A stretch of 25,628 nucleotides of DNA from Methanobacterium sp. PtaU1.Bin097 (lineage in GTDB: Archaea; Methanobacteriota; Methanobacteria; Methanobacteriales; Methanobacteriaceae). The position numbers and the translations under genes are program-made. The stretch is taken from positions 1 to 25,628 of the forward strand of contig MVQY01000127.1 in assembly GCA_002067325.1 (NCBI GenBank), given 5' to 3'. A model generated the notes under the pieces. That model saw only the letters and a list, made by a program, of their open reading frames with translations, had not been told where the DNA came from and searched no databases. Shown here piece by piece: positions 15,565 to 23,136 of the stretch. Every line of letters begins with the position of its first letter. The first letter of the stretch is position 1.

Positions 15565-16125
15565 ATGGCAAAAGTTATTTTAGGTGTAACGATATCACTG
15601 GACGGATTTGCTGAAGATAAAAGTGGCAGTGTGGGTCCATTATACCCTGATCTGGATGTCCTGCGAGATACCGGGGTAATGCGAGAAGCTCAACGGAATG
15701 CAGGTGCGGTTGTAATGTCCTGGAAAGAATTTTCAATGGCAGAAGATCCCGATACCTATGCGGATAACTACGAGTTTCAGGTACCCATATTCGTTTTCAC
15801 AGACAAAGTTCCAGAAAAACATCCCAAAGAGAATGAAGCGGTGACTTTTACTTTTGTCACGGACGGCGTTGAAAGCGCAGTTAGACAAGCAAAGGCAGCA
15901 GCCGGCGATAAGGATGTCCAGATAATAGGCAGCGCGAAAACTGTACAGGAATTTTTGCAGAAAGGAATCGCTGATGAACTGCAAGTTGATATCATATCAA
16001 TATTACTACACGAAGGGGCTTGTCCGTTTGAAAGTTTAGATAAATCGATTAAACTAGAAAGAACTAAAGTTGTAGAGCTTCCTGCTGGCAGAACACATCT
16101 CAGGTTCCGAGTTTTAAAAGAATAA
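15565..16125 (+). CDS. RibD C-terminal / dihydrofolate-reductase-fold protein
   Basis: About 186 residues. The N-terminus AKVILGVTISLDGFAED is the first strand and loop typical of RibD-C/DHFR-like reductases (the YwjB/YyaP group). The central VQIIGSAKTVQEFLQKGIADELQVDIISILLHEGACPFE corresponds to the family's nucleotide-binding and 'GLVDEL...P' region; the usual GG before the helix is GS here. Such proteins are presumed NAD(P)H-dependent reductases of pterin- or pyrimidine-like compounds, but the substrate is unknown. A TTG at 15538 opens the frame, yet AAGGTG at 15553-15558 fits the ATG at 15565, and only from there does the protein start with the conserved strand. It is a lone gene with a T8 terminator on each side, so probably its own transcript. 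Confidence 0.82.
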   Translation: MAKVILGVTISLDGFAEDKSGSVGPLYPDLDVLRDTGVMREAQRNAGAVVMSWKEFSMAEDPDTYADNYEFQVPIFVFTDKVPEKHPKENEAVTFTFVTDGVESAVRQAKAAAGDKDVQIIGSAKTVQEFLQKGIADELQVDIISILLHEGACPFESLDKSIKLERTKVVELPAGRTHLRFRVLKE

Positions 16126-16139
16126 ATAGCATCTACGAG

Positions 16140-16147
16140 TTTTTTTT
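16140..16147 (+). terminator. T8 terminator after the RibD-like gene
   Basis: Eight T in a row, 14 bases after the stop. No hairpin is visible. Confidence 0.5.
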
Positions 16148-16173
16148 ATTAGAATGTTTTTCTCAAAAGAATA

Positions 16174-16254
16174 TATGATGAAGTATCATAAACCCACACC
16201 GGATTCAACATGTTTATGTTGCCCAAATCTTTAGCTGCTAATTCATCGTATGAA
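16174..16254 (+). promoter_or_regulatory. Cluster of three short palindromes upstream of the MFS gene
   Basis: TATGAT-GAAGT-ATCATA (16174-16190), CAACAT-GTTT-ATGTTG (16206-16221) and TTCAT-CGT-ATGAA (16242-16254) are perfect inverted repeats in 81 bp. A further CAACAT half-site is at 16255-16260. They lie 40-120 bp upstream of the likely TATA box of the transporter, a suitable place for activator binding. Confidence 0.45.
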
Positions 16255-16294
16255 CAACATTCAGTGTGATACAGTAGGTGGTATAGTTAGATAA

Positions 16295-16304
16295 GATATA
16301 AAAA
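16295..16304 (+). promoter_or_regulatory. TATA box of the MFS transporter gene
   Basis: GATATAAAAA predicts a start of transcription near 16325-16330, which leaves a leader of about 25 nt containing GGAG (16343-16346) before the ATG at 16351. Confidence 0.45.
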
Positions 16305-16350
16305 AGTTAACGATGGTTTAATATGAGTTTCATCAAGATGTTGGAGCCGC

Positions 16351-17601
16351 ATGAGCCGCTCGGCGGATAAAAAAATGAATAAAGATTCCTATAAAATGCC
16401 GTGGAGGCTACTAACGGTTGCCGTGTTGTTGAATTTTTGTACGTGGGCAATTCTATTTTCCATCCCACCCATGGAAGCCTTAATATCCAGGGATTTGTTG
16501 GTTTCTCACTTCCAGACCGGTCTGCTTTTCAGTGCACCCATAGCCATGATCGCTCTTTCAGCAATTCCCGCCGGTGTTTTGGCTGACAGGGTAGGTATTA
16601 AAAAGGTCATTGGAATTGGTGCCATCATCGCCTTGATAGGTGCTTCACTTAGAGGAATAACCACCGGATATCCTGATTTACTGATATTTTCACTTATCTT
16701 TGGATTAGGGATGGGTTTGACCTTCGCCATCCTGCCGAAGCTTGCAAGATCATGCAGTCAGCCAGACCAGACAATTCTGGTCATGGGAATTTTAACTGGC
16801 TTCGGAGTACTGGGCGGTGTTGGTATTGGACTGGCAATTACAGTTCCCCTCCTATATCCTTTAACCAACAGTTACCATGGTGTTTTCATTTTCTGGAGTA
16901 TACTACTGTTGATAATAACGATATTATGGTGGGTCATGGTTAAGGAGCCGCCCTGTCCACATGCTGAGGTTGAACCAGAAAAAATAAGTTTTAGTGAAAT
17001 AAAACAGACCCTGAAGAATCGAGTTTTATGGCTTCTAGCTTTTATCCTATTCCTTCACAACTTCTTCTTCTACACATGGGCTGGTTGGGTTCCAACTTAC
17101 CTCCTGGAGAAGGGAATCAGCTTAAGCTCTGCCGGGTTGATGGCGTCGGTCATGCTCTGGGTAGGTGTCCCTACGGTGATATTGGTGCCGATAATATTTT
17201 CTGGATATGATATTCCACGAAAATTGTTCATATGGTTACCCAGCGTGATATACGCATTCCTAGCAGGTGCAATATTGTATGCCAACCAGTTTTCCCTCTG
17301 GTTTCTGATGATCATTGCAGGAATCATAAATATCCTGCGTTTCAATACTTTGCTAACTTTGCCGGTTGAAATAATGCCCAGAGAGCATGCCGGTACAGCC
17401 AGTGGTGTGGTGGTGTCAGTTGGTTATATGGGGGCTGTGGTTGGGCCCATCATAGCCGGGGAAATTCTGGATGTCAGCGGAAGTTTACAGAGTATTTTCA
17501 TTATTTTGATAGTTTTATCTTTGATAACCACCGTATTTGCCTTTCTAATTCCATCAGATAATACTAAAAAGCGCTCCATCCAAATAGATCAGAAAAATTA
17601 A
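16351..17601 (+). CDS. Major facilitator superfamily transporter (CynX/NNP-like)
   Basis: A 416-residue polytopic protein with about twelve hydrophobic helices in two halves, split by a charged cytoplasmic loop near 200-225 (EVEPEKISFSEIKQTLKNR). Loop 2-3 has the family motif as AIPAGVLADRVGIKK (G-x-L-A-D-R-x-G-x-K-K). SGVVVSVGYMGAVVGPIIAGEI in the second half matches the pore-lining helix and following motif of the CynX/nitrate-nitrite-type carriers. The substrate, probably a small organic or inorganic anion, cannot be told from sequence. GGAG lies four bases before the ATG. Promoter-proximal palindromes suggest regulation. It converges on the FAH-family gene, with 23 bases between stops. 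Confidence 0.87.
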   Translation: MSRSADKKMNKDSYKMPWRLLTVAVLLNFCTWAILFSIPPMEALISRDLLVSHFQTGLLFSAPIAMIALSAIPAGVLADRVGIKKVIGIGAIIALIGASLRGITTGYPDLLIFSLIFGLGMGLTFAILPKLARSCSQPDQTILVMGILTGFGVLGGVGIGLAITVPLLYPLTNSYHGVFIFWSILLLIITILWWVMVKEPPCPHAEVEPEKISFSEIKQTLKNRVLWLLAFILFLHNFFFYTWAGWVPTYLLEKGISLSSAGLMASVMLWVGVPTVILVPIIFSGYDIPRKLFIWLPSVIYAFLAGAILYANQFSLWFLMIIAGIINILRFNTLLTLPVEIMPREHAGTASGVVVSVGYMGAVVGPIIAGEILDVSGSLQSIFIILIVLSLITTVFAFLIPSDNTKKRSIQIDQKN

Positions 17602-17624
17602 TCTTTATTTTGTAATAAAAACTT

Positions 17625-18404
17625 TCATTTTGTAACAAAATTCTTAAGGGATCCGATATTTTCGATTTCTACTTCCACGGTGTCACCAACATTCATGGGA
17701 CCAACACCGGGTGGAGTTCCGGTGGCAATTATATCGCCAGGATGCAAAGTCATTATGTTAGATACAAATTCCACCAACTCCTGGGGTGAGAAGATCATAT
17801 TTCTGGTGTTAGAATTCTGTTTCACTTCGCCATTGAGTTTGAGAGATATTTGCTGGTCAGCAGGGTCTAGTCTGGTTTCGATGCATGGTCCGATGGGACA
17901 GAAGGTGTTGAAACTCTTGGCTCGTGTCCACTGTCCATCCTTTCTCTGCAAGTCTCTGGCAGTGACATCATTCAAGACAGTGTAGCCGCCTATGTACTGG
18001 TCAGCATCTTCTTTTTTAATATTATGGGCTTTTGTGGAAATTGTTAGGGCCAATTCAGCTTCATAATCCACCTGTTTTGATGATGATGGATATATTATGG
18101 AATCTAGAGGACCAATAACTCCTGTAGATGGTTTAATAAATATAACTGGTTCCTCAGGGATTTCCATATTCAGTTCCCGAGCATGATCCACGTAGTTAAG
18201 GCCCACACAGACCACTTTTGTCGGAGAAACTGGGGGAAGTATTTCAACTTCTTTCAGGTCGTAGGTACATTTTTCTAAAACAAACTTACCTATGCTCTGG
18301 GCATCTATGGCTTTTTTCATGGAGCAGGATAATTCAGTTATTGAATCATCCTCTAAAATCCCTGTATTTCTAACTCCGTCCTTTTTAAAGCGTACGAATT
18401 TCAT
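17625..18404 (-). CDS. Fumarylacetoacetate hydrolase (FAH) family protein
   Basis: A 259-residue FAH-superfamily enzyme. The short N-terminal domain leads into PTKVVCVGLNYVDHARE (H74, the usual catalytic-site histidine), followed by FIKPSTG, the metal ligands in DYEAELAL (E115, E117) and NDVTARD (D146), then RAKSFNTFCPIGP and the closing GDIIATGTPPGVGPM. Members hydrolyse or decarboxylate 2-oxo acids and acylpyruvates (for example 5-oxopent-3-ene-1,2,5-tricarboxylate or oxaloacetate); the substrate here is unknown. The catalytic residues are intact. GGTG precedes the ATG. Its start lies 35 bases after the hisG stop on the same strand, so the two may be co-transcribed. Confidence 0.9.
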   Translation of the reverse strand: MKFVRFKKDGVRNTGILEDDSITELSCSMKKAIDAQSIGKFVLEKCTYDLKEVEILPPVSPTKVVCVGLNYVDHARELNMEIPEEPVIFIKPSTGVIGPLDSIIYPSSSKQVDYEAELALTISTKAHNIKKEDADQYIGGYTVLNDVTARDLQRKDGQWTRAKSFNTFCPIGPCIETRLDPADQQISLKLNGEVKQNSNTRNMIFSPQELVEFVSNIMTLHPGDIIATGTPPGVGPMNVGDTVEVEIENIGSLKNFVTK

Positions 18405-18439
18405 GTAAACACCGATTAAAATGTTGGGCTTTTAAAGTC

Positions 18440-19300
18440 CTAAATTATTCTTTCAATGGGAACCACCAGGATATCCCGGGCCCCTATCTTTTTAAGCTGA
18501 TTAACCAGGTTAAATACATCTTTTTCATCCACCACGGCGTGTACGGCCATTATGCCATTATCTGATAGGACGTTGGATACGGTGGGTCCGGTGAGTCCGG
18601 GCATGGCCTGTTTAACCTCGTCCAGGTGTTCTTCGGCCACATTCATCATCACCAGCTTTTTACCTTCAGCATCCAGAACCCCTCTGATACCGGTTCTGAT
18701 GGCTTCTATTTTATCTTTCTTTTCCTGGAAGCTTCCCTTATTGGCTATGAGTTTTATTGAGCTTTCTAAGATGGTGTCTATGATTTTTAGGTGGTTCATC
18801 TTGAGGGTGGTGCCGGTGCTGGTTATATCCGCCACGACGTCTGCCACTCCAATGAAAGGCGCTATCTCCGTAGACCCGCTTAATTCCACTATCTTAACTA
18901 GTAGGCCTTTAGATTTAAGGTACTTCTCTGTCAAATTAGGAAATTCGGTAGCCACTACCGAACCGTACTTTATATCTGATAAACCGTTGATTTGCGATTC
19001 TTCTGGAGAAGCCAGTACTAGTTTGGCCCGTCCGAAGTTGAGGTCTTCCAGGATCTCCACTTCAACCTCACTTTCTTCGATTAAATCTAAACCCGTTATT
19101 CCCAGGTCAGCCGCGCCATCGGCCACAAATTCAGGGATATCCGCTGCCCTGGTGAACATGACACATATCTCTTCATCATGGGTTTGAGAGAAGAGTTTCC
19201 GGTTGGCGTTGTCTTTTAAACCGATGCCCGCCCTCTCCAGTAGTTTCACTGACGGGTCACTGATGCGTCCCTTGGATGGCAAGGCGATTTTTATCTGCAT
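18440..19300 (-). CDS. hisG: ATP phosphoribosyltransferase, long form
   Basis: A 286-residue HisG that joins ATP and PRPP, the first committed step of histidine synthesis. The N-terminal ALPSKGRISDPSVKLLERAG, the central ADLGITGLDLIEE and the PRPP-binding DITSTGTTLKMNHLK are all present. A C-terminal regulatory domain follows (about 210-286, LVMMNVAEEHLDEVKQAMPGL to ARDILVVPIER), so this is the long form, which is feedback-inhibited by histidine and does not need HisZ. CGGAGT precedes the ATG. No other his gene is near. The upstream region holds a three-unit AT-rich tandem repeat that overlaps its promoter. Confidence 0.95.
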   Translation of the reverse strand: MQIKIALPSKGRISDPSVKLLERAGIGLKDNANRKLFSQTHDEEICVMFTRAADIPEFVADGAADLGITGLDLIEESEVEVEILEDLNFGRAKLVLASPEESQINGLSDIKYGSVVATEFPNLTEKYLKSKGLLVKIVELSGSTEIAPFIGVADVVADITSTGTTLKMNHLKIIDTILESSIKLIANKGSFQEKKDKIEAIRTGIRGVLDAEGKKLVMMNVAEEHLDEVKQAMPGLTGPTVSNVLSDNGIMAVHAVVDEKDVFNLVNQLKKIGARDILVVPIERII

Positions 19301-19318
19301 TTTATATAACTCCGTATT

Positions 19319-19435
19319 TTTCTAAATTTTAAGTTTAATTGGTAACTTTGATTAGAATTTCTAAATTTTAAGTTTTGATTAGTTAATTTGTTTAGAATTT
19401 CTAAATTTAGTTTAATGGATAAAATTTGATTAGAA
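19319..19435. repeat. Three AT-rich tandem repeats upstream of hisG
   Basis: Three imperfect units of 39, 40 and 38 bp (19319-19357, 19358-19397, 19398-19435) each begin TTTCTAAATTT and end TTAGAA. At the two unit joints the palindrome TTAGAATTTCTAA appears (19352-19364 and 19392-19404). The array fills most of the 149-bp gap between hisG and the upstream ACT/metallo-hydrolase gene, so it lies in the hisG promoter region. Confidence 0.7.
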
Positions 19436-19449
19436 TATATCTTTTAATT

Positions 19450-20952
19450 TCAGGGTTTATAATGTTCCATTTCTCCATAGGTTTCTAATTTATCACCTGA
19501 AAGTACAGAAACAGCACCATGACCCCCGCATATTAAACATTTTCTATTTTCACCTTGTAATTTCTTGTCTAATTCATTTACCAGTTCTATTAGTGCTTCC
19601 CTTTCTTCGGTGGCCAGTTTACCATCCACGTTAACCGAGGTCATCAGGTTTTTGGCCAGTAGATTGAACTTCTTCCTATCTGTGCTCAGACTCTGGAAAT
19701 TTATCAGACTGTCAGCTGGGAAAAGAACTCCTTCTTCTGGACATAATAGATATATCTGTCCATGGAGGTGGCCGCCCAGGCTTTCTAAAACTTCAAATTC
19801 CAAACCCCCGATTTTAAACTTATCTATTATTGGAAATATGTTCCTCTTACCGTAATTTTTATCAGAAATTAACATTACATCATCAGGGGGATTGAAATCA
19901 GAGAATAAGTTGATTAGTTTGGTGTAAACTCCTTCTAATATGGAAGTTTCAGAGACTGAACCGTATGCTCGGTTGGATTTTTTAATGATCTCCCAGGTAC
20001 CTGGGTGCATGAAAGATTTAACATCATAGTATCCCGCGGCTCCTGAGTGGTCGGCGTCTGCATGGGTTATATAAATTTTTTTGAGTTTATCAGTATCTCC
20101 CAGGCCATATTTTTGCAGCATCATCTGAACGTCGAAATGGTAGATGCCGTAACCAGTATCGATTAAAAACATTTCAGTGGCATTCTTAAGGACGAATATG
20201 TTCCCTCCACAGGGCGGCTGGAAACAGAAAAGTTCCACATCACCACTTAAGGGGATCCGCTGCACATCCGCATAGAACGCCTCGCCGGTGCTAAGTTTTA
20301 AGGTTTTACCAGTGAGTAAAACACTGTCAAAGACGCCTCGGGGGTCTTCACCGATTCTGGTTAATTCCTGTACGATATGGTTTATATCCTTCAGGAGTTT
20401 CATCAGAAATTCATCGGCGGCCGTGCCCAGTATTTCCCTTAGTTTTTGGGCGAAGACGATGTAAAATATGGTGTCATCGAGGTCTGAGTACTCTTCATCA
20501 TATTCCAGAATTTCCAGGGGATACTGTGACTTCAACTGGTTTAGAAGACTGTTTATACGGAAACTTTCCTCTAAGGTAAGACTAACCGTTAATTTAGGTG
20601 TGGAAGTGGTTTCGTCGTCAAAATCCAGAAAACCGATGTTGGCTCTGGCGGAAGTTAAATAGTTGAGGAAATCAAATAAGGCCCCCGCCCTATGGGGTAG
20701 ATATACATTGAATTTAAGGAAGCCAACCGGTTTTAAGGATGTTTGCAGGTAACCCAACTCTTTTAAATCGTGCTGAATCTTTTGGTAGTTTTCATTCGAG
20801 GCAGTGATATCAAAAAACACCGTATTTACATCTATTTTCCGGTTGTAGTTGATACGGTGAATATTAGCCTGGTACTGTTTGGCGATACGGGCCGCCTTAT
20901 GTAGTGCGCCTGGTTCATCCGGCACCTGCACTATAAAAGATTTCTTTTCCAT
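19450..20952 (-). CDS. Two-ACT-domain metallo-beta-lactamase-fold protein
   Basis: A 500-residue fusion. Residues about 4-71 form a first ACT domain (PDEPGALHKAARIAKQY); about 79-150 form a second (LPHRAGALFDFLNYL). A helical linker follows (about 165-200). Residues about 210-480 are a metallo-beta-lactamase-fold domain with H297, D299, D301, H302 (THADADHSG), H395, D414 (FPADS) and H478 (GGHGA). The H-x-[E/D]-x-D-H pattern is that of the flavodiiron branch, but there is no flavodoxin domain. ACT domains usually bind amino acids or similar small effectors, so a ligand-controlled hydrolase or di-metal oxidoreductase is inferred. GGAG precedes the ATG. It is divergent from dadD. The exact reaction is unknown. 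Confidence 0.85.
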   Translation of the reverse strand: MEKKSFIVQVPDEPGALHKAARIAKQYQANIHRINYNRKIDVNTVFFDITASNENYQKIQHDLKELGYLQTSLKPVGFLKFNVYLPHRAGALFDFLNYLTSARANIGFLDFDDETTSTPKLTVSLTLEESFRINSLLNQLKSQYPLEILEYDEEYSDLDDTIFYIVFAQKLREILGTAADEFLMKLLKDINHIVQELTRIGEDPRGVFDSVLLTGKTLKLSTGEAFYADVQRIPLSGDVELFCFQPPCGGNIFVLKNATEMFLIDTGYGIYHFDVQMMLQKYGLGDTDKLKKIYITHADADHSGAAGYYDVKSFMHPGTWEIIKKSNRAYGSVSETSILEGVYTKLINLFSDFNPPDDVMLISDKNYGKRNIFPIIDKFKIGGLEFEVLESLGGHLHGQIYLLCPEEGVLFPADSLINFQSLSTDRKKFNLLAKNLMTSVNVDGKLATEEREALIELVNELDKKLQGENRKCLICGGHGAVSVLSGDKLETYGEMEHYKP

Positions 20953-20969
20953 ATGGAATTCTCCATTAA

Positions 20970-20983
20970 AGAATAATTATTCT
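20970..20983. promoter_or_regulatory. Perfect 14-bp palindrome in the MBL/dadD divergent gap
   Basis: AGAATAATTATTCT equals its own reverse complement. It lies 18-31 bases upstream of the ACT/MBL start, where transcription from the AT-rich box at about 20993-21008 (minus strand) should begin, so it may be an operator. Confidence 0.5.
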
Positions 20984-20992
20984 GGTAGACTA

Positions 20993-21010
20993 TTAATTTA
21001 ATTAATTAAA
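20993..21010. promoter_or_regulatory. Shared TATA-like region for the ACT/MBL gene and dadD
   Basis: This all-A/T block, containing TTAATTTAATTAATTAA, sits between the divergent genes and can be read as a TATA box on both strands: towards dadD (start near 21030) and towards the MBL gene (start near 20975). Confidence 0.4.
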
Positions 21011-21052
21011 AGAATGTATAAGATTATCAAAATTAACATAAGTTGATCCCAC

Positions 21053-22345
21053 ATGGAATCTGAAACCATACTAATAAAAAACACCACCATCATCGCCAAT
21101 GAAATAAAAAAGGGTTCAATACTCTTAGAAGATGATAGAATATCCAGTATAGAAGAAAATTTAAGCACTAAAGATGCTGACACAGTCATAGATGGTGAAG
21201 GCAAAGTTTTAATCCCTGGCCTGGTAAATACCCACACCCACCTCTCCATGTCACTTCTAAGGGGCTTAGCAGATGATTTAGTATTGGAAACCTGGTTAAA
21301 CGATTATATCTGGCCCACCGAAGCCAATTTAGACGGGAAACTTTGCTATGTCGGTGCGAAACTCGCCTGTGCAGAGATGATTAAATCAGGGACCACCACC
21401 TTCAACGACATGTACTTCTACATGGACCACGTGGCACAGGCCGTAGATGAATCTGGTATCCGGGGAAATATAACCCATGGAATGCTCGATCAGGGCGACG
21501 AGGAAAAAAGAAGGGCAGAATACAAGGAAAGCCTGAGAATAATAGATAAATGCCACAACACGGCTGACGGTAGAATAAAAGTATCACTGGGTCCCCATGC
21601 ACCATACACCTGTTCAACCGAACTTTTAAGTTGGGTGAGGAAAAAAGCCAGTCAGTTAGGCGTCCGCATTCACATCCATGTCAGTGAGACTGAGTTTGAA
21701 GTTAAAAATATCATCGACACCTACGATGCCCGGCCATTTGAATATCTCGATAATATAAACTTTCTAGACCAAGACGTATTAGCAGCACATACCGTATGGC
21801 CATCTAATAATGAAATGGACATAATTAAAGAGAGGGGAGTTAACATATCACATAACCCGGTGAGTAATATGAAACTGGCATCGGGGATCTCACCAGTAGC
21901 TAAGATGCTAGATAAAGGTATAAACGTATCCCTGGGTACGGATGGAGCGGCTTCCAACAACAATATGGACATGTTGGAGGAGATGAAAATAGCCGCTCTA
22001 GGGCAGAAGGTGAACACCTTCGATCCCACCGTGCTTAAAGCGGATGATGTGTTTAAAATGGCCACTATAGGCGGAGCGACTGCACTGGGCCTATCTGATG
22101 AGCTTGGGACCATAAAAGTGGGTAAAAAAGCGGATCTGATCCTGGTAAATATGAAAGCACCGCATCTGGCACCTTACAGGCATCCTATCTCCCATTTAGT
22201 CTATGCCGCAAACGGTGGAGACGTGGACACGGTTATCTGTAACGGCCAGATTTTAATGCAGGGTAGGGAACTGTTAACATTGGATGAGAAGGCCGTATTA
22301 GAGGAGGCAGAAGAAGCAGCTAGGGATTTGCTGTCCAGAAGATAA
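21053..22345 (+). CDS. dadD: 5'-deoxyadenosine deaminase / MTA-SAH deaminase family
   Basis: A 430-residue amidohydrolase of the ATZ/TRZ (SAH/MTA deaminase) group. The metal ligands are H61 and H63 in NTHTHLSMS, a histidine in HIHVSETEFE, a histidine in LAAHTVW and the aspartate in LGTDGAASNNNMDM. A small beta-sandwich is made by both ends (residues 1-55 and the last 60). In Methanocaldococcus the homologue deaminates 5'-deoxyadenosine best, and also S-adenosylhomocysteine and methylthioadenosine, recycling products of radical-SAM and methyl-transfer reactions to inosine derivatives. Substrate preference here is inferred from that. TTGATCC before the ATG is the ribosome binding site. It is followed after 48 bases by the HAD gene on the same strand. 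Confidence 0.88.
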   Translation: MESETILIKNTTIIANEIKKGSILLEDDRISSIEENLSTKDADTVIDGEGKVLIPGLVNTHTHLSMSLLRGLADDLVLETWLNDYIWPTEANLDGKLCYVGAKLACAEMIKSGTTTFNDMYFYMDHVAQAVDESGIRGNITHGMLDQGDEEKRRAEYKESLRIIDKCHNTADGRIKVSLGPHAPYTCSTELLSWVRKKASQLGVRIHIHVSETEFEVKNIIDTYDARPFEYLDNINFLDQDVLAAHTVWPSNNEMDIIKERGVNISHNPVSNMKLASGISPVAKMLDKGINVSLGTDGAASNNNMDMLEEMKIAALGQKVNTFDPTVLKADDVFKMATIGGATALGLSDELGTIKVGKKADLILVNMKAPHLAPYRHPISHLVYAANGGDVDTVICNGQILMQGRELLTLDEKAVLEEAEEAARDLLSRR

Positions 22346-22393
22346 ATGATTAAAGGCGGTTTATATAGGATAACAATGTAAGGTGACATATAA

Positions 22394-23083
22394 ATGGAAT
22401 ACAATGGAATACTGGCGTTATTCGATATCGACGGGACACTGGTAAGGGGAGCTCGCTGCCATTACCAGGCCTTTGTGGAGTCGGTTAAAAAATTCTATGG
22501 ATTCGAAGAGGACATAAGCGGAATAAACTACGCCGGGAAAACCGACCCCCAGATACTCAGAGAGGTGCTTGAGTTAGGGGGATTTAGTGAAGAAGAGATC
22601 AAAAGGAATTTCCGGAACTGTCAGGAGTACATGGTCCAGTATTATCTTAAAAATGTGCATAAAGAGCACGTAAGGGCACTGGACGGAACATCCGAACTGT
22701 TAAAGGAACTCCAGCAGGAAAAAACCCTGCTCGGATTGGTCACCGGGAATTTAAAGCCCATTGCCTATGCTAAACTGGGGCAGGTGGGATTGGATGATTA
22801 CTTCCCCTTCGGAGGTTTCGGAAGCGACTACGAAGACAGATACCTCCTGGTGAAAAAAGCTTTAGAACTCGCTAAAGTCCAGTACGGCTATGAAGGGAAG
22901 AAGATATTCGTAATTGGAGACACCCCCCGGGATGTACACGCGGCACGTGTTTATGATTTAAAAACCATAGCAGTGGCCACCGGACGTTATTCAGTTAAAG
23001 ATCTGGAGAACTGTGGAGCTGATTATGTTCTAGAGGATTTGAAGGATAAAGATATGGTTTTAGATATTTTAAATTCAATTTAA
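22394..23083 (+). CDS. HAD-superfamily phosphatase (phosphoglycolate-phosphatase-like)
   Basis: A 229-residue HAD hydrolase. The nucleophile motif is DIDGTLV (D11, D13). A helical cap (about 20-85) follows, then motif II LVTGN, then an acidic VIGDTPRDVHAAR as motif IV; K/R residues between them (KPIAYAKLG, KKALELAK) supply motif III. The cap size fits the Gph/PGPase-like C1 subfamily, which removes phosphate from small metabolites. The natural substrate is not evident. AAGGTGA precedes the ATG. It may be co-transcribed with dadD 48 bases upstream, in which case a link to deoxynucleoside or sugar-phosphate salvage is possible but unproven. Confidence 0.87.
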   Translation: MEYNGILALFDIDGTLVRGARCHYQAFVESVKKFYGFEEDISGINYAGKTDPQILREVLELGGFSEEEIKRNFRNCQEYMVQYYLKNVHKEHVRALDGTSELLKELQQEKTLLGLVTGNLKPIAYAKLGQVGLDDYFPFGGFGSDYEDRYLLVKKALELAKVQYGYEGKKIFVIGDTPRDVHAARVYDLKTIAVATGRYSVKDLENCGADYVLEDLKDKDMVLDILNSI

Positions 23084-23136
23084 GCCAATAGTAATCCTAA
23101 TTTCATAACTTCTTTATAAATTAAGAAAAACTGAAT

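Noticed and set aside
16154..16234. Short frame of 26 codons with a CLCC motif before the palindrome cluster
   Set aside because: No ribosome binding site, directly after a T8 terminator, and far too short to stand without conservation data.
16323..16370. Possible 15-codon upstream ORF overlapping the MFS start
   Set aside because: The likely TATA box at 16295-16304 puts the transcript start at or just after this ATG, and no ribosome binding site precedes it.
17607..17640. Two near-identical ATTTTGTAA(T/C)AAAA stretches between the MFS and FAH-family stops
   Set aside because: Low-complexity AT sequence in a convergent gap; probably just T-rich termination signals for both strands.
18552..19187. 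Long open frame (211 codons) antisense to hisG
   Set aside because: It lies fully inside the well-supported hisG on the opposite strand, has a Ser/Thr/Ile-rich composition typical of a mirrored frame and shows no domain or ribosome binding site.
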